Positions 18,868 to 29,445 of a DNA stretch of 64,000 bases are shown in pieces (position 1 is the stretch's first letter; each line of letters begins with the position of its first letter). Origin of the DNA: Mariniphaga sp. (lineage in GTDB: Bacteria > Bacteroidota > Bacteroidia > Bacteroidales > Prolixibacteraceae); assembly GCA_010906965.1 (NCBI GenBank), contig JAAFHB010000001.1, positions 1 through 64,000 on the forward strand. Direction: 5' to 3'. The position numbers and the translations under genes are program-made. The notes beneath the pieces were generated by a model, which saw nothing but the letters and a program-made list of their open reading frames with translations, searched no databases and was not told the DNA's origin.

Positions 18868-20592
18868 TTAATACCCAGGGTTCTGTTCCAATACTACGTC
18901 TTTATTTGCTTCAATTTCGGCAGAAGGAATTGGGAATAACGCATTGAAATCTTTAATATTGCCTGCGTTTTGAGGGTTATGCAAACGTACTCTTTCAACC
19001 AGTTTTCCTGTGCGTGACAATGTCAATCGGCGTTGTTCTTCATAAACCAGTTCTCTGGCACGCTCATCTAAAATATAGTCGATAGTAACATTTACATCAG
19101 CAATTGGATTGGCCTTTGCGCGTGCCCTGACCACATTGATGTCTATTGCAGCATTGCCTTTATCTCCTTTTGCAAGATAGGCTTCAGCTCTTAGTAAATA
19201 AGTTTCGGCTAAACGCAGCATATACATATCCCGATAAGTACTAGAGGCTGATGCTTTTAAAGTACCCAGTTCTTTATTCTCATATACTGCGTCCGGATGT
19301 TGACCGGGAGTTGTATTTTTTGAGGGATACGGATACCATCTCCATTTCTGATTTGTCCATGTAGAACTATTTAATGTGCCATTGGGCAATACTGCACTTT
19401 TACCATAATATGCTGATGCAGGATTGTTGTAAACAAGATCTCTTACAATATTATGAGGTGCATTACGAATATCATTATTAAAATCGCTCACCCATAAATC
19501 TTTCAAAAAGAAATCAGTGCATTTGATAAATGATATCCCACGTCCTCCACCATTATAATCAGAATATGGTTTGGTTGTCATACCTTGTTTTCCTGCAGGA
19601 TCGTTCATCGTCAGCCAACCAGCCGGGTTACAATTTCTTTCCCATCTGTTAGGTCCGGAGGTAGTACTTTCAATCAATCCTCCTGGTATATCGACCTCCA
19701 TTTGTATCACCCAGAGGGCTTCCTTGTTGCCGCTTTTCCGATTTTGATTCCCAACCTGAAATAAATCCCAAAAAGGGTCGCCAGGTTTGGTGAATTTTAA
19801 TAACGCGTCATAAGGGTTTTGGGTTGCCCTTGATCCAAACCTTGTAGTCATTAAAGCTGTATTCCCATCATTGATAGTAACAGAGGCTGCTGCAATGGCT
19901 TCATCATACCGTCCCAATGCAATCAATGTTTCAGCCAGGTAATGTGAAGCTACAACATTTGAAACTTTACCATCAGCCACTTTATCTATTGTTGGAAGGC
20001 CACTCGCCGCCGCAGTTAAATCGGATACAACCTGGTTTAACACATCCGTTTTTGATGCCCTGGTAAAATCAGCTTTTGGGACTGCGACTTCTTCCAGAAT
20101 TAATGGTACACCACCATATAAATATACCAGATTTCTATAAGCAAACCCTCTGAAGAATTTAGCTTCAGCCTCAACTTTCACCTTCTGGACATCGGTCAAT
20201 TTTGACGCGTCTAACCGGGCCAACATGGTATTTGCATTTGAAATTATCTTGTACCAGTCTCTCCAAAATTGAAAAATGGTCCAATTGGTAGGAATAACAC
20301 CTGTTGCATAATTTCCCAAACGATCATCGGTACCTCTGGCGCACACAATAATATCAGTCCCAAGTAGATTATAAGTATTCAAATACTCATCTCCACTATA
20401 GTGAATTGCGCGGACTTTGGCATAAAGGTCGGTAAGTGAACTTTCGAAATTAATCATATTTACATATGAATTTTCAGGGCTGTAAAAATCAGATGGAACT
20501 TCTTTCAGAAAATCATTTTCATTGCACGAAACCATCAATGAAACAACGATGATCAGAAGTCCGTATTTTATATTTTTAATTTTATTTTTCAT
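18868..20592 (-). CDS. susD: RagB/SusD-family nutrient-binding lipoprotein
   Basis: Lipobox IVVSLMVSCNENDFL; SusD features KFFRGFAYRNLVYLYGGVPLI, YMLRLAETYLLRAEAYLAKGD, ILDERARELVYEEQRRLTL. Confidence 0.96.
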   Translation of the reverse strand: MKNKIKNIKYGLLIIVVSLMVSCNENDFLKEVPSDFYSPENSYVNMINFESSLTDLYAKVRAIHYSGDEYLNTYNLLGTDIIVCARGTDDRLGNYATGVIPTNWTIFQFWRDWYKIISNANTMLARLDASKLTDVQKVKVEAEAKFFRGFAYRNLVYLYGGVPLILEEVAVPKADFTRASKTDVLNQVVSDLTAAASGLPTIDKVADGKVSNVVASHYLAETLIALGRYDEAIAAASVTINDGNTALMTTRFGSRATQNPYDALLKFTKPGDPFWDLFQVGNQNRKSGNKEALWVIQMEVDIPGGLIESTTSGPNRWERNCNPAGWLTMNDPAGKQGMTTKPYSDYNGGGRGISFIKCTDFFLKDLWVSDFNNDIRNAPHNIVRDLVYNNPASAYYGKSAVLPNGTLNSSTWTNQKWRWYPYPSKNTTPGQHPDAVYENKELGTLKASASSTYRDMYMLRLAETYLLRAEAYLAKGDKGNAAIDINVVRARAKANPIADVNVTIDYILDERARELVYEEQRRLTLSRTGKLVERVRLHNPQNAGNIKDFNALFPIPSAEIEANKDVVLEQNPGY

Positions 20593-20612
20593 AATTGAAT
20601 TGATTAAGATTA

Positions 20613-23600
20613 TTAAAATGAAACTTCAAAACCTAGAGAGAATGATTTCATCACTGGCAAAGTGGGAGCACCACTAAATTCAGCATTGTTGCGAATTCCC
20701 TGACCAGTTTCAGGATCCCAGCCATCCCATTTGGTGAATGTGAGCAGGTTCTTCCCACTTACAAAAACCTTCAAACTATTTAGTCCGATTTGTTTTGCTG
20801 TAGCAGATTTCAGGTTGTATGCAAATGAAACATCCTGAAGCCTGACAAAACTGCGGGAATAATATGCAGAACCACCAATTGCGGTTGGTATCCATGAAGC
20901 CGGGTATTTTGCATTGGGATTGGAAACTGACCAATAGTCATAAAAATTGAACCAATTTTGGTTTTGGGCAGTACCTGTTGTTCCGGGCATTCCATCTGGA
21001 TTGTTTGCCTTTCTATACCCATCTTTTCCACCCTGAATTGAATTAATAAAAAATCGCAAGGTGAAATTTTTATAGTTTAAGGTATTTTGAATTCCAAATT
21101 GATAAGCAGGCTCTTTGCGACCTAATATTTTCCGATCATCCTCAGCTTTAATAGCATAAGTGTCGCCTGGATTTTGGTCGACAATACGATACCTACCTAA
21201 TCCATAACCGGCGGGTATCTGATCTGTTAACTGCCAAAGGCCATTAACTTCATAATCATAGATTGTTCCGATCGATTGGCCGATAAACAATCCGCTGGAA
21301 ATTAGATCATCCTCCTTACCATCTCCATTGAGATCTTCACCTAATAGTTTGACAATTTTATTTTTGTTGGCAGAGAAATTCACATCCAGATTCCAACTAA
21401 AATCAGACGTTTTAACAGGTGTTGTTTGTATGGCAAATTCAAGGCCCTGATTGGCGATCTCTCCCAGGTTTGTTTTAATTTGATTGAAACCGGTTAAAGT
21501 TGGCAACACCTTATCCCACAACAAGTCAGAAGTTTTAGTAGTATAGTACTCCACATTACCTCTGATACGATTGTTAAGTATTGCAAAATCAAGCCCCATA
21601 TTAAATCCGGTGGTAGTTTCCCAACCCAGATTGTTATTGGGCAATGTTGAAACTGACTGTCCAATGGCTGTAGATGAACCATCACCAAATACATATTTTG
21701 AACCATCTTCAGCAGAGATCCGTGCCAATGAACTGTATCTGCCTGTTTGGTTACCATTTATCCCATAACTACCCCTTAATTTGAAATAGGTAATAACAGG
21801 AACTTTAAAGAAAGATTCTTCAGTCAAAACCCAACCTGCACCAATTGAAGGAAAAATACCGAATTTTTTATTTTGAGCAAATCCGCTAAATCCATCACGA
21901 CGTACTGTTCCCGTTAACAAATATTTATTTTTGAAATTGTAATTTACACGGCCCATTTGGTAGATGGATGATTCTGACCATGCATCAGAATTTATCTCCT
22001 GAACGATTGCCTGCTCCAAACTATTATATGACAAACCTAAATTTGGAATGTTGCTACCTTGTGCCCTTGTAGCCTCATAATTAATTTTATTATATCCAGC
22101 AACCAAGGTTACTTTTATCGAATGATCACTGTTTATTTTTTTATCGTAGGTAATAATATTGTCCAACATAGCATCCAAAGTGGAGTTGTTATTTTTATAG
22201 GCCGATCCGGTGAGACCCGCACCATAAATATTGCTATTCGCATGATATCCTGTACGCAAATTATTGCTGTAATTAATCTGGTAGGTTAATCCTTTAATTT
22301 GCGGAACGGAGATGATGGCAAAGAAATTTCCGGACAAATTGTTGTTGGTTTCCTTATCATCTGCTGAAGGTGACAGAAATGGATTTAATTGGAAACTATT
22401 AAAAGGATTTACACTATAATCTCCATTTTCATCTTTCGAACTAATTAAGGGTGAAGAGAATGCCAAACTCTCCATATTTGGTGAAAGTCCTGAATAATTG
22501 GTAAACGAACCAAATACATTCGCACCAATAGAAAACCAATTCGTAATATCAGTTTTAATATTTATTCGCGCTGAATTTCTCTTGTATTTATCGTTTAAAA
22601 TAAACCCCTTTTGAGCAGTATTTCCTCCTGAAATAAAATAGGTGGTGCTCTCTGTACCTCCATTAATACTTATTTGATTATCAATAATATATCCTGGAGA
22701 AGTTGCTTCGCCATACCAGTCAAAATCGGTGTTTGCATCAATACCTGCCCTGTAAGTCGGATTTAACTCCGAATTACTATAATTCCAATCCGGTTTTGGC
22801 TGAGTATAGTCTGGACCCAAATACGATCTTTTGTATTCAATATCCCTTACTTTTTGTAAAACCTCTTCACGGTTAAGCAATCGCGCATTTGAAGTTGGTG
22901 ATTGGGTAGAAAAAGAAGATGAAAGATTGATAATTGGTTTCCGCTGTGCTTTTCCTTTTTTAGAGGTAATAAGGAAAACACCATTGGCAGCCTGAGCGCC
23001 ATAGATGGCCATACTGCTGGCGTCTTTTAAAACATCAACCGCCTGGATATCCGATGGGTTGATATCTGTAATCCTACCCCTGTAAATAATCCCATCAAGT
23101 ACAATTAATGGATTTGTACTACCACTTAATGTCGTTTGCCCACGAACAGAAAGGGATGGTTCTGCACCTGCCTCTGTAACCTGACCGATTTGAAGTCCGG
23201 GAACTGTCCCTTTAAGCGACTGCATGATGTTTGTATTTGGAGATTCCCTGAATGCTTCAATATTGGCTGAAACAGCGGCTCCTGTCAAATCGCTTTTTTT
23301 CATGGTACCATATCCTATGGCAACAACTTCTTCAATACCGATAGCATCCTCAGCCAATACAACATTTATTGTTGCTTTTCCACCAACTGCTATTTCCTGC
23401 ATCTTCATTCCCACAAATGAAAACTGCAAAATGGCATCTTCAGGAACACTGGGTAATGAATAAGCACCATTGTTGTCTGTAATTACTCCCATTGTAGTTC
23501 CTTTTACAACTACCGACGCACCAGGCAAAGTAGCACCTGTATTGTCAGTAACCTTTCCTGAAACCTTTTTCTGCTGAGCAGCTATTTCCGATCCTGCTTC

Positions 23601-23735
23601 AGTCTTGAAAGGGTTATTACTTGCCGACACAGCAAATAGTCCGGCAAAGAAAAACGCACCCACAAGCATCATCTTTCTTTGCTGATTCCCGATACATCTA
23701 TACCGGAAACCCGAATTCATTTTTTTTCGTTTCAT
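20613..23735 (-). CDS. susC: SusC/RagA-family TonB-linked outer membrane protein
   Basis: CarboxypepD_reg domain (GKVTDNTGATLPGASVVVKGTT), plug DVLKDASSMAIYGAQAANGVFLITSKKG, C-terminal SFSLGFEVSF. Confidence 0.97.
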   Translation of the reverse strand: MKRKKMNSGFRYRCIGNQQRKMMLVGAFFFAGLFAVSASNNPFKTEAGSEIAAQQKKVSGKVTDNTGATLPGASVVVKGTTMGVITDNNGAYSLPSVPEDAILQFSFVGMKMQEIAVGGKATINVVLAEDAIGIEEVVAIGYGTMKKSDLTGAAVSANIEAFRESPNTNIMQSLKGTVPGLQIGQVTEAGAEPSLSVRGQTTLSGSTNPLIVLDGIIYRGRITDINPSDIQAVDVLKDASSMAIYGAQAANGVFLITSKKGKAQRKPIINLSSSFSTQSPTSNARLLNREEVLQKVRDIEYKRSYLGPDYTQPKPDWNYSNSELNPTYRAGIDANTDFDWYGEATSPGYIIDNQISINGGTESTTYFISGGNTAQKGFILNDKYKRNSARINIKTDITNWFSIGANVFGSFTNYSGLSPNMESLAFSSPLISSKDENGDYSVNPFNSFQLNPFLSPSADDKETNNNLSGNFFAIISVPQIKGLTYQINYSNNLRTGYHANSNIYGAGLTGSAYKNNNSTLDAMLDNIITYDKKINSDHSIKVTLVAGYNKINYEATRAQGSNIPNLGLSYNSLEQAIVQEINSDAWSESSIYQMGRVNYNFKNKYLLTGTVRRDGFSGFAQNKKFGIFPSIGAGWVLTEESFFKVPVITYFKLRGSYGINGNQTGRYSSLARISAEDGSKYVFGDGSSTAIGQSVSTLPNNNLGWETTTGFNMGLDFAILNNRIRGNVEYYTTKTSDLLWDKVLPTLTGFNQIKTNLGEIANQGLEFAIQTTPVKTSDFSWNLDVNFSANKNKIVKLLGEDLNGDGKEDDLISSGLFIGQSIGTIYDYEVNGLWQLTDQIPAGYGLGRYRIVDQNPGDTYAIKAEDDRKILGRKEPAYQFGIQNTLNYKNFTLRFFINSIQGGKDGYRKANNPDGMPGTTGTAQNQNWFNFYDYWSVSNPNAKYPASWIPTAIGGSAYYSRSFVRLQDVSFAYNLKSATAKQIGLNSLKVFVSGKNLLTFTKWDGWDPETGQGIRNNAEFSGAPTLPVMKSFSLGFEVSF

Positions 23736-23917
23736 ACATTTTCCTTTTTTTTGTTGTTAAATTTATTGGCATTAATATTTATTTAATAGTGTGTAGTCAT
23801 TTTATGCAGATCGTTTATTTATTTAAACCGAAATGTTAATAAGAATGGCGTTGGCGTTTTTCAGATAAAATAATTTTAAACCAGCAAAGCCAAGTAATCC
23901 GGCTCGTTCGGGTAGTA

Positions 23918-24913
23918 TTATTCCAGATTAATTCCTGCGGATTCGCAAATCCCTTTAATATAACCTACTGCAAAAATATGTCCTAGCATATCGTAACCCG
24001 CAGAAATCCCTCCCTGAAAGTTCTGGTGCGTTTCACCATACATTGCGGGGGCATGGTCAGACCGAATAATGCCATCAAAACCGCAATCATGGTAATGCCT
24101 GATCATTTCTGCCATCGGAGTCGGGCCATTGTCGATAAACGTTTCGTGGAAATAGTTTACATCGCCGGCAATATCACGCAAGTGGATGAAGAAGATTTTG
24201 TTCGCTTTGATCCATTTGGCAGAAACAGCTTTTAAATCTTCGCCCATGGTTTTGAACGTAGCCTGACAAAATGCAACACCATTGCTTGGACTGGAATTGT
24301 GTGCAAGTACTTTTTCATAAGCGGCAGCGGAAGTCAGGATGCGGCCAACACCACGGAAAGGACTGATGGGCGGATCGTCGGGGTGCAATGCCATTTTTAC
24401 GCCATTGGCTTCAGCAACCGGCAGAACTGCATCAAGAAAATAAAACAGGTTTTCCCATACCTTTTCTTCGGAAATTTGAAATTCTTCGGGAACCAGGTCA
24501 TTTTCCACCGCTTTGAAATTAAAACCGCTGGTCAAAGCGCCGCCCCTTTCCTGAACATCCGTTTTTGAGCGATACCACCCGGTTACTGCCATAAAGTTAT
24601 AACACAATAAATTGATCCCGAGCTGTCCCATGTTCCGGATCATTTGCTGGTATTTTTCGATCAGTTCATCCCGACCTGGCAATCCCAATTTGATGGGCGA
24701 CATATCGAACTGATCGCCTTCGAGGCCATACAATTCAAAACCTGCTTCTCTAAATTCATCCTGGATCGCCTTCAACGCCTCAAAATCATACGGTGCGGCT
24801 CTTCCGGACAGTTCAGGCATAGCCTTGATAATGACGTATTTTACACCGATCTGACGCGCTAAAGTCCATTTCCGCTCGTCGTATTTAGCAGGCAATAATA
24901 ATGATAGCTTCAT
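23918..24913 (-). CDS. uxuA: Mannonate dehydratase-like protein
   Basis: MALHPDDPPISPFRGVGRILTS, IFFIHLRDIAGDVNYFHETFIDNG, FDGIIRSDHAPAMYGE: UxuA signatures; 331 aa. Confidence 0.88.
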   Translation of the reverse strand: MKLSLLLPAKYDERKWTLARQIGVKYVIIKAMPELSGRAAPYDFEALKAIQDEFREAGFELYGLEGDQFDMSPIKLGLPGRDELIEKYQQMIRNMGQLGINLLCYNFMAVTGWYRSKTDVQERGGALTSGFNFKAVENDLVPEEFQISEEKVWENLFYFLDAVLPVAEANGVKMALHPDDPPISPFRGVGRILTSAAAYEKVLAHNSSPSNGVAFCQATFKTMGEDLKAVSAKWIKANKIFFIHLRDIAGDVNYFHETFIDNGPTPMAEMIRHYHDCGFDGIIRSDHAPAMYGETHQNFQGGISAGYDMLGHIFAVGYIKGICESAGINLE

Positions 24914-24922
24914 AACTCGTAA

Positions 24923-25666
24923 TTAAAAATATCCGCCTTTTTCGGTAATGTCTTTAGCCGACTGACCCTCTTTCACCCAGCCAAAAATCTTCTTCTCATT
25001 TTCTTTGATCTCTTCAGCACGAACCAACACATCAAAAGCAATGTCGCGAGGTACAACCAAAACGCCATCCACATCGCCCATAATCACATCACCCGGCTTA
25101 ATAATTACCCCGCCAATTTCGAGCGGGATCTGGTAGTGGGTAATCAAACAGCGCCCAAGACTTCCATTTGAGGAACGGTACTTGTAGAAAACAGGAAAAT
25201 CGGCTTCTAAAATCTGGTGCGTATCACGGATGCCACCATCAAGACAAGCTGCCTTTATTTTCTTCTTCTTTGCAGTTGCGGTCATTACACCGCCCCATGA
25301 TGTAGATTTTTCATCACCGCTGCTATCCCACAGCACAAAAGCATCTTCGTGCATTTCGTCAAGCATTTTTGTCCGGAATTCCATTTCACCTTTTACCAGC
25401 ATATTTGGTGAACTTTTCACAGTAAAAGCAATTCCTGCAACAGTACGGTATTCGCGAAGCGGTACGATATGATTCGGTAATGCCTGGTTCAACAGGCAAA
25501 ATTCACGTAATACATCGTTAATAGCCCCTGTATATAATTCTTCAAAGCGGGTAAGTAGTTCTTTTTCAGGAATTGGAAACACTGCTTTTGATATTCCTTC
25601 ACGCATTTCGATGAGCTTATCCAGCTTCATCATGCCAACTTCCTTTTTGTATTGTTCTACACTCAT
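24923..25666 (-). CDS. RraA-family protein (cytoplasmic)
   Basis: AACLDGGIRDTHQILEADFPVFYK and VIIKPGDVIMGDVDGVLVVPRDIAFDVL. Confidence 0.88.
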   Translation of the reverse strand: MSVEQYKKEVGMMKLDKLIEMREGISKAVFPIPEKELLTRFEELYTGAINDVLREFCLLNQALPNHIVPLREYRTVAGIAFTVKSSPNMLVKGEMEFRTKMLDEMHEDAFVLWDSSGDEKSTSWGGVMTATAKKKKIKAACLDGGIRDTHQILEADFPVFYKYRSSNGSLGRCLITHYQIPLEIGGVIIKPGDVIMGDVDGVLVVPRDIAFDVLVRAEEIKENEKKIFGWVKEGQSAKDITEKGGYF

Positions 25667-25690
25667 AATTTTATTTTTTTGGATGTTGTT

Positions 25691-27166
25691 TTATTTTTTG
25701 ATCAGGATCAGACTTTTGTCTGCAATCAGTATTGGACCATCATAAACCGGTATGTTTTTGAACCGGTAAGTGGAACCCTTTTTGCTCCAGTCTGATTTGG
25801 GAATCTCATAAACATTTCCGGTGATAATATCAACATAAACAGGCTTTTTGAAATTTCCATTGGTGAATGTGAAATCAACATGCTCCTTTTCGGTTGAATT
25901 TGTCGGAGTTTCGCCATTGGCCCAGATCGTATATACCTGTTTTCCGCTGGCCTTGTTTTTGTAGGCATAAACCGACAGACTGGTTTTTGTGCTTTTGGTA
26001 TACCCATGTTCAGTATTTTTCAGTGACACTGTGCTTTCACCTGACAATTCACTTACATTTTCAATCCTTTGTAAAGTATTGTCAAAGACAGAAGCCACAT
26101 GCTGAACTGCATAATAGGCCATTTTAGGACGGATTGCTTTTTTTGAACTATCAGACTGGATAAGCCCTTTCACATTAAGTTTTTTGATTGGCCCGTCGGT
26201 GTCGTAAGCAATATCGATAATCGTAAAAACACTCGATTCGATATCGTGGCCTAAATCTCCCAGCATCCTGCGGGTGTCCCATTTGGCTTGCGATAGTTCA
26301 GTCCAGTCGTGGTCACCCAACGCACCTCCTAAGCGGGCACCCGACGGGGCGCCATTTTCACCTTGCCGGAGCGGTAATCCCGGAACATATTTATTCAGAA
26401 TTGCCCTAAGCTCCATCACTTTTGGATAATTAGAATCGGGATTGTACACATAGTCGTGATAAACAATATTATCGAACATTTTCAACCTGCTTGAATCAGC
26501 CAATATTTTAATAAAGGTTTCTGCAAAATTGAGATCAATATGACCCATTGTAAGTCCTGAAACACGCGCTTCTGGTTGAATTTTCTTTACGATATCAATC
26601 GTTCTGATATTTAAGGCAGCGGACGATTCGGCTGTGTTTGCAAATTTTTCCAGATTCCCAAAATTTGGTTCATTCCATACCTGCCAATCCTGCACTTTGT
26701 CCTTGTAACGCGTAACCATGGCTGCCACCCATTTGTCCCAGGCGGCCAATGCCTCTGCCGAATGTGGTACTCCGGCCGCAAGGTTTATTCCGCCACCCCC
26801 TTCGTAAATTGTATTTCCGTAGGAGAACTGAAGCCATGGTTTGAGCCCTCTTTGTGTGGCATCATTCACAATATGGTCGAGCCATTCCCAATTGTATTGT
26901 CCTTTTACTTTCTCAGTTTTAGCCCAACCTGCCTGAAATCTCAAACGTTTTATTCCCAATGGATTGAGATATTCCTTATACTGATCGTAATCGGCATAAT
27001 CACGATCGAGGGTCTCACAACCGATAATCCAGTTGGAGGAAACTATTTCACTGGCATTCCGTGGCTGTACTTTACCAATCAGGGGAAAGGATATATTCAT
27101 AGCTGATTGACTGTAACCAATCATCACCAGTAATAACAAAAAAGAAAGAAATCCATTTTTTTTCAT
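25691..27166 (-). CDS. GH39-like glycoside hydrolase (paralog 2)
   Basis: LGIKRLRFQAGWAKTEKVKGQYNWEWLDHIV, VQDWQVWNEPNFG, LRQGENGAPSG; paralog of 13286-14743. Confidence 0.75.
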   Translation of the reverse strand: MKKNGFLSFLLLLVMIGYSQSAMNISFPLIGKVQPRNASEIVSSNWIIGCETLDRDYADYDQYKEYLNPLGIKRLRFQAGWAKTEKVKGQYNWEWLDHIVNDATQRGLKPWLQFSYGNTIYEGGGGINLAAGVPHSAEALAAWDKWVAAMVTRYKDKVQDWQVWNEPNFGNLEKFANTAESSAALNIRTIDIVKKIQPEARVSGLTMGHIDLNFAETFIKILADSSRLKMFDNIVYHDYVYNPDSNYPKVMELRAILNKYVPGLPLRQGENGAPSGARLGGALGDHDWTELSQAKWDTRRMLGDLGHDIESSVFTIIDIAYDTDGPIKKLNVKGLIQSDSSKKAIRPKMAYYAVQHVASVFDNTLQRIENVSELSGESTVSLKNTEHGYTKSTKTSLSVYAYKNKASGKQVYTIWANGETPTNSTEKEHVDFTFTNGNFKKPVYVDIITGNVYEIPKSDWSKKGSTYRFKNIPVYDGPILIADKSLILIKK

Positions 27167-27190
27167 AGTAAATGCCTTTTTGTGTTGATA

Positions 27191-28033
27191 TTAAACGCCG
27201 GGACACGAAAGAAATCCTCCGTCAACCGGTACGGTTATTCCGGTAACAAAACCTGCATTTTCTTCGCTGATCAGCCAGTTCATGCAGCCAATTAATTCAG
27301 GTGCTTCGCCAAAACGTTTCAGTGGTGTTTGCCGAAGTACATTTTGTGCCCTTTCGGTTTGCGAATCATCTTCATTGAACATGATTTTGCGGCTTCTGTC
27401 ATTCAGAAAGAAACCCGGCGCAATGCCATTTACACGGATATTGGCCGGAGCAAGGTAAGCTGCCAACCATTGGGTGAAGTTGACAATGCCGCCCTTTGCC
27501 ATGGAATAAGCTGCAACCCTTGTGATTGGACGATAGCTTGTCATAGAAGCAAAGTTGATGATTGAACCCCGTTTTTGTCTGGCCATACTACGGCCAAAAA
27601 CAAAACAAGGAATAACCGTTCCCATTGTGTTAATGTCGATTACGCTTTGAAAGACACTCATATTTAAATTAAAAAAACCTTTCACTGATCCGTCATCCAA
27701 AAGTTCTTTCTCATCGAATTCAACCAAATTGGGAATTGCTTCATTTTGGTTACCCCCAGCCCCGTTGATTAGGACACTGCACATCCCCAGTTCTTTTTCA
27801 ATTATAATTTTTGCAGCAATCATTGACTCTTCGCTGGAGACGTCAGCAGTTACTGAAATCGCAATACCTCCGGCTGCTTTAATCTCTTCCTCAACAACTT
27901 TTAGTTTTTCAATTGTTCTGCCTATCAGAGCAACCTTGTAACCTTGCTGAGCCAGGTTCCTGGCCATTTCGGAACAAAGTGTTCCCCCTGCACCCGTAAC
28001 GACGGCTATTTTATTATTCGATTGGATTGTCAT
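27191..28033 (-). CDS. SDR-family oxidoreductase, probable D-mannonate/fructuronate reductase role
   Basis: TGAGGTLCSEMARNLAQQG NAD-binding motif, YSMAKGGIVNFTQWLA catalytic motif; flanked by uxuA-like and uxaC genes. Confidence 0.85.
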   Translation of the reverse strand: MTIQSNNKIAVVTGAGGTLCSEMARNLAQQGYKVALIGRTIEKLKVVEEEIKAAGGIAISVTADVSSEESMIAAKIIIEKELGMCSVLINGAGGNQNEAIPNLVEFDEKELLDDGSVKGFFNLNMSVFQSVIDINTMGTVIPCFVFGRSMARQKRGSIINFASMTSYRPITRVAAYSMAKGGIVNFTQWLAAYLAPANIRVNGIAPGFFLNDRSRKIMFNEDDSQTERAQNVLRQTPLKRFGEAPELIGCMNWLISEENAGFVTGITVPVDGGFLSCPGV

Positions 28034-28037
28034 ATCG

Positions 28038-29441
28038 TTATTTTTTAAGAATCATATTCTTACTGTTGTTGTATGAAATATCTGCAACCAACTGGTTCAA
28101 AAGAGTTGAATCGTTGGGCAACAACCCTTCTTCAACCCACTGGCCGATCAGGTTACACAAGAGTCGACGGAAATATTCGTGACGCGAAAAAGAAAGGATG
28201 CTGCGCGAATCGGTAGTCATACCAATAAAGTGACCCAATAATCCGTAGCTTGATAAAGCGATTAACTGCTGACGCATCCCGTCATAATGATCGTTATACC
28301 ACCATGCAGGGCCAAACTGTACCTTCCCCGCAAGACCATCTTCGGTAAAAGATCCTGTAATGGTTGCAAAGGCTTCATTGTCAGATGGATTAAGGGTATA
28401 TATAATAGTTCTTGGCAATTTTTCCTCTTGTTCGAGAGCATCTAAAAAGTGGCACAAACCTTCAATGTTGCTACTTTGGCCGATGGTAGCATAACCACCT
28501 GCAGTTCCGGCAATTTTCCGCAGCCGGGAACTTGTGAAGCGTTGTGCGCCAATATGCAACTGCATAATCCATTTGCGTTTACTGTATTCTTTACCCAGAA
28601 AAACAAGCAGATGAGTTTTCAGTATCGCTAAATCGGTAACAGAAAGTTGAGTACCGGAAAGAATGGAGGCAAATAATTGGTCAGGATTAGCACTTGATGA
28701 AAAATCGAATGTAAAACCACCATCCAGTGAATGGTCAGACAGCCGGCATCCTGCTACCTCAAAATTGTTCAATTTCGATACAATTGCTTCTTTAAACTGA
28801 TCGAGTGTTCTGATTTCCAGACCTGAACATCCGGAGAGTCTGGTGAGCCATCCGGTAAAACCTGGAGTTTCGAAGGCTATCATCGAATCGCTTCTCAACG
28901 AAGGCAAAACAGTCAGCCCTAATTTTAGATTAGTAGCTGTTTGATGTGGTGTTAAATCGTCGAGCAAATCGTCCGAAGTACAAACCGTTTCGGCATTCCA
29001 TTTACGAAGAAGATCGACAGCCCTGAATCCATCTTCCTGAAGAAGAGTATTGCAATGGTTCCAAATTTCTTCGGCATTTTGTGCCGAGAGCAGTTCATCA
29101 ATTCCGAAGATATGTTTCAGTTCGAGGCAAGTCCAGTGAAACAGCGGATTTCCTATTGTTTTTGGAAATGTTTTTACCCAATTCAGGTACTTTTCCTTGT
29201 CGGTTGCATTACCAGTAATTCCCTGCTCAGGCATTCCGTTAATCCGCATTGCCCTGTGCTTGTATGGATCACCAGTAACCCAAAGTTCTGCAATTGAATT
29301 GAACTGCTTATTTTCGGCCAGATGCTTTGCGTCCAAATGGTTATGGTAATCAACAACCGGTAATTGATGGGCGTGCGAATGGAAAAGCGTTTCGGCTGTT
29401 TTGTTGGAAAGCAGAAAATTATCTGTTATAAATGAATTCAT
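28038..29441 (-). CDS. uxaC: Glucuronate isomerase
   Basis: PVVDYHNHLDAKHLAENKQF, WKMQLHIGAQR-like WIMQLHIGAQR, FIGMTTDSRSILSFSRHEYFRRLLCN. Start placed at MNSFITDN to avoid overlap with the upstream gene. Confidence 0.95.
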   Translation of the reverse strand: MNSFITDNFLLSNKTAETLFHSHAHQLPVVDYHNHLDAKHLAENKQFNSIAELWVTGDPYKHRAMRINGMPEQGITGNATDKEKYLNWVKTFPKTIGNPLFHWTCLELKHIFGIDELLSAQNAEEIWNHCNTLLQEDGFRAVDLLRKWNAETVCTSDDLLDDLTPHQTATNLKLGLTVLPSLRSDSMIAFETPGFTGWLTRLSGCSGLEIRTLDQFKEAIVSKLNNFEVAGCRLSDHSLDGGFTFDFSSSANPDQLFASILSGTQLSVTDLAILKTHLLVFLGKEYSKRKWIMQLHIGAQRFTSSRLRKIAGTAGGYATIGQSSNIEGLCHFLDALEQEEKLPRTIIYTLNPSDNEAFATITGSFTEDGLAGKVQFGPAWWYNDHYDGMRQQLIALSSYGLLGHFIGMTTDSRSILSFSRHEYFRRLLCNLIGQWVEEGLLPNDSTLLNQLVADISYNNSKNMILKK

Positions 29442-29445
29442 GTGT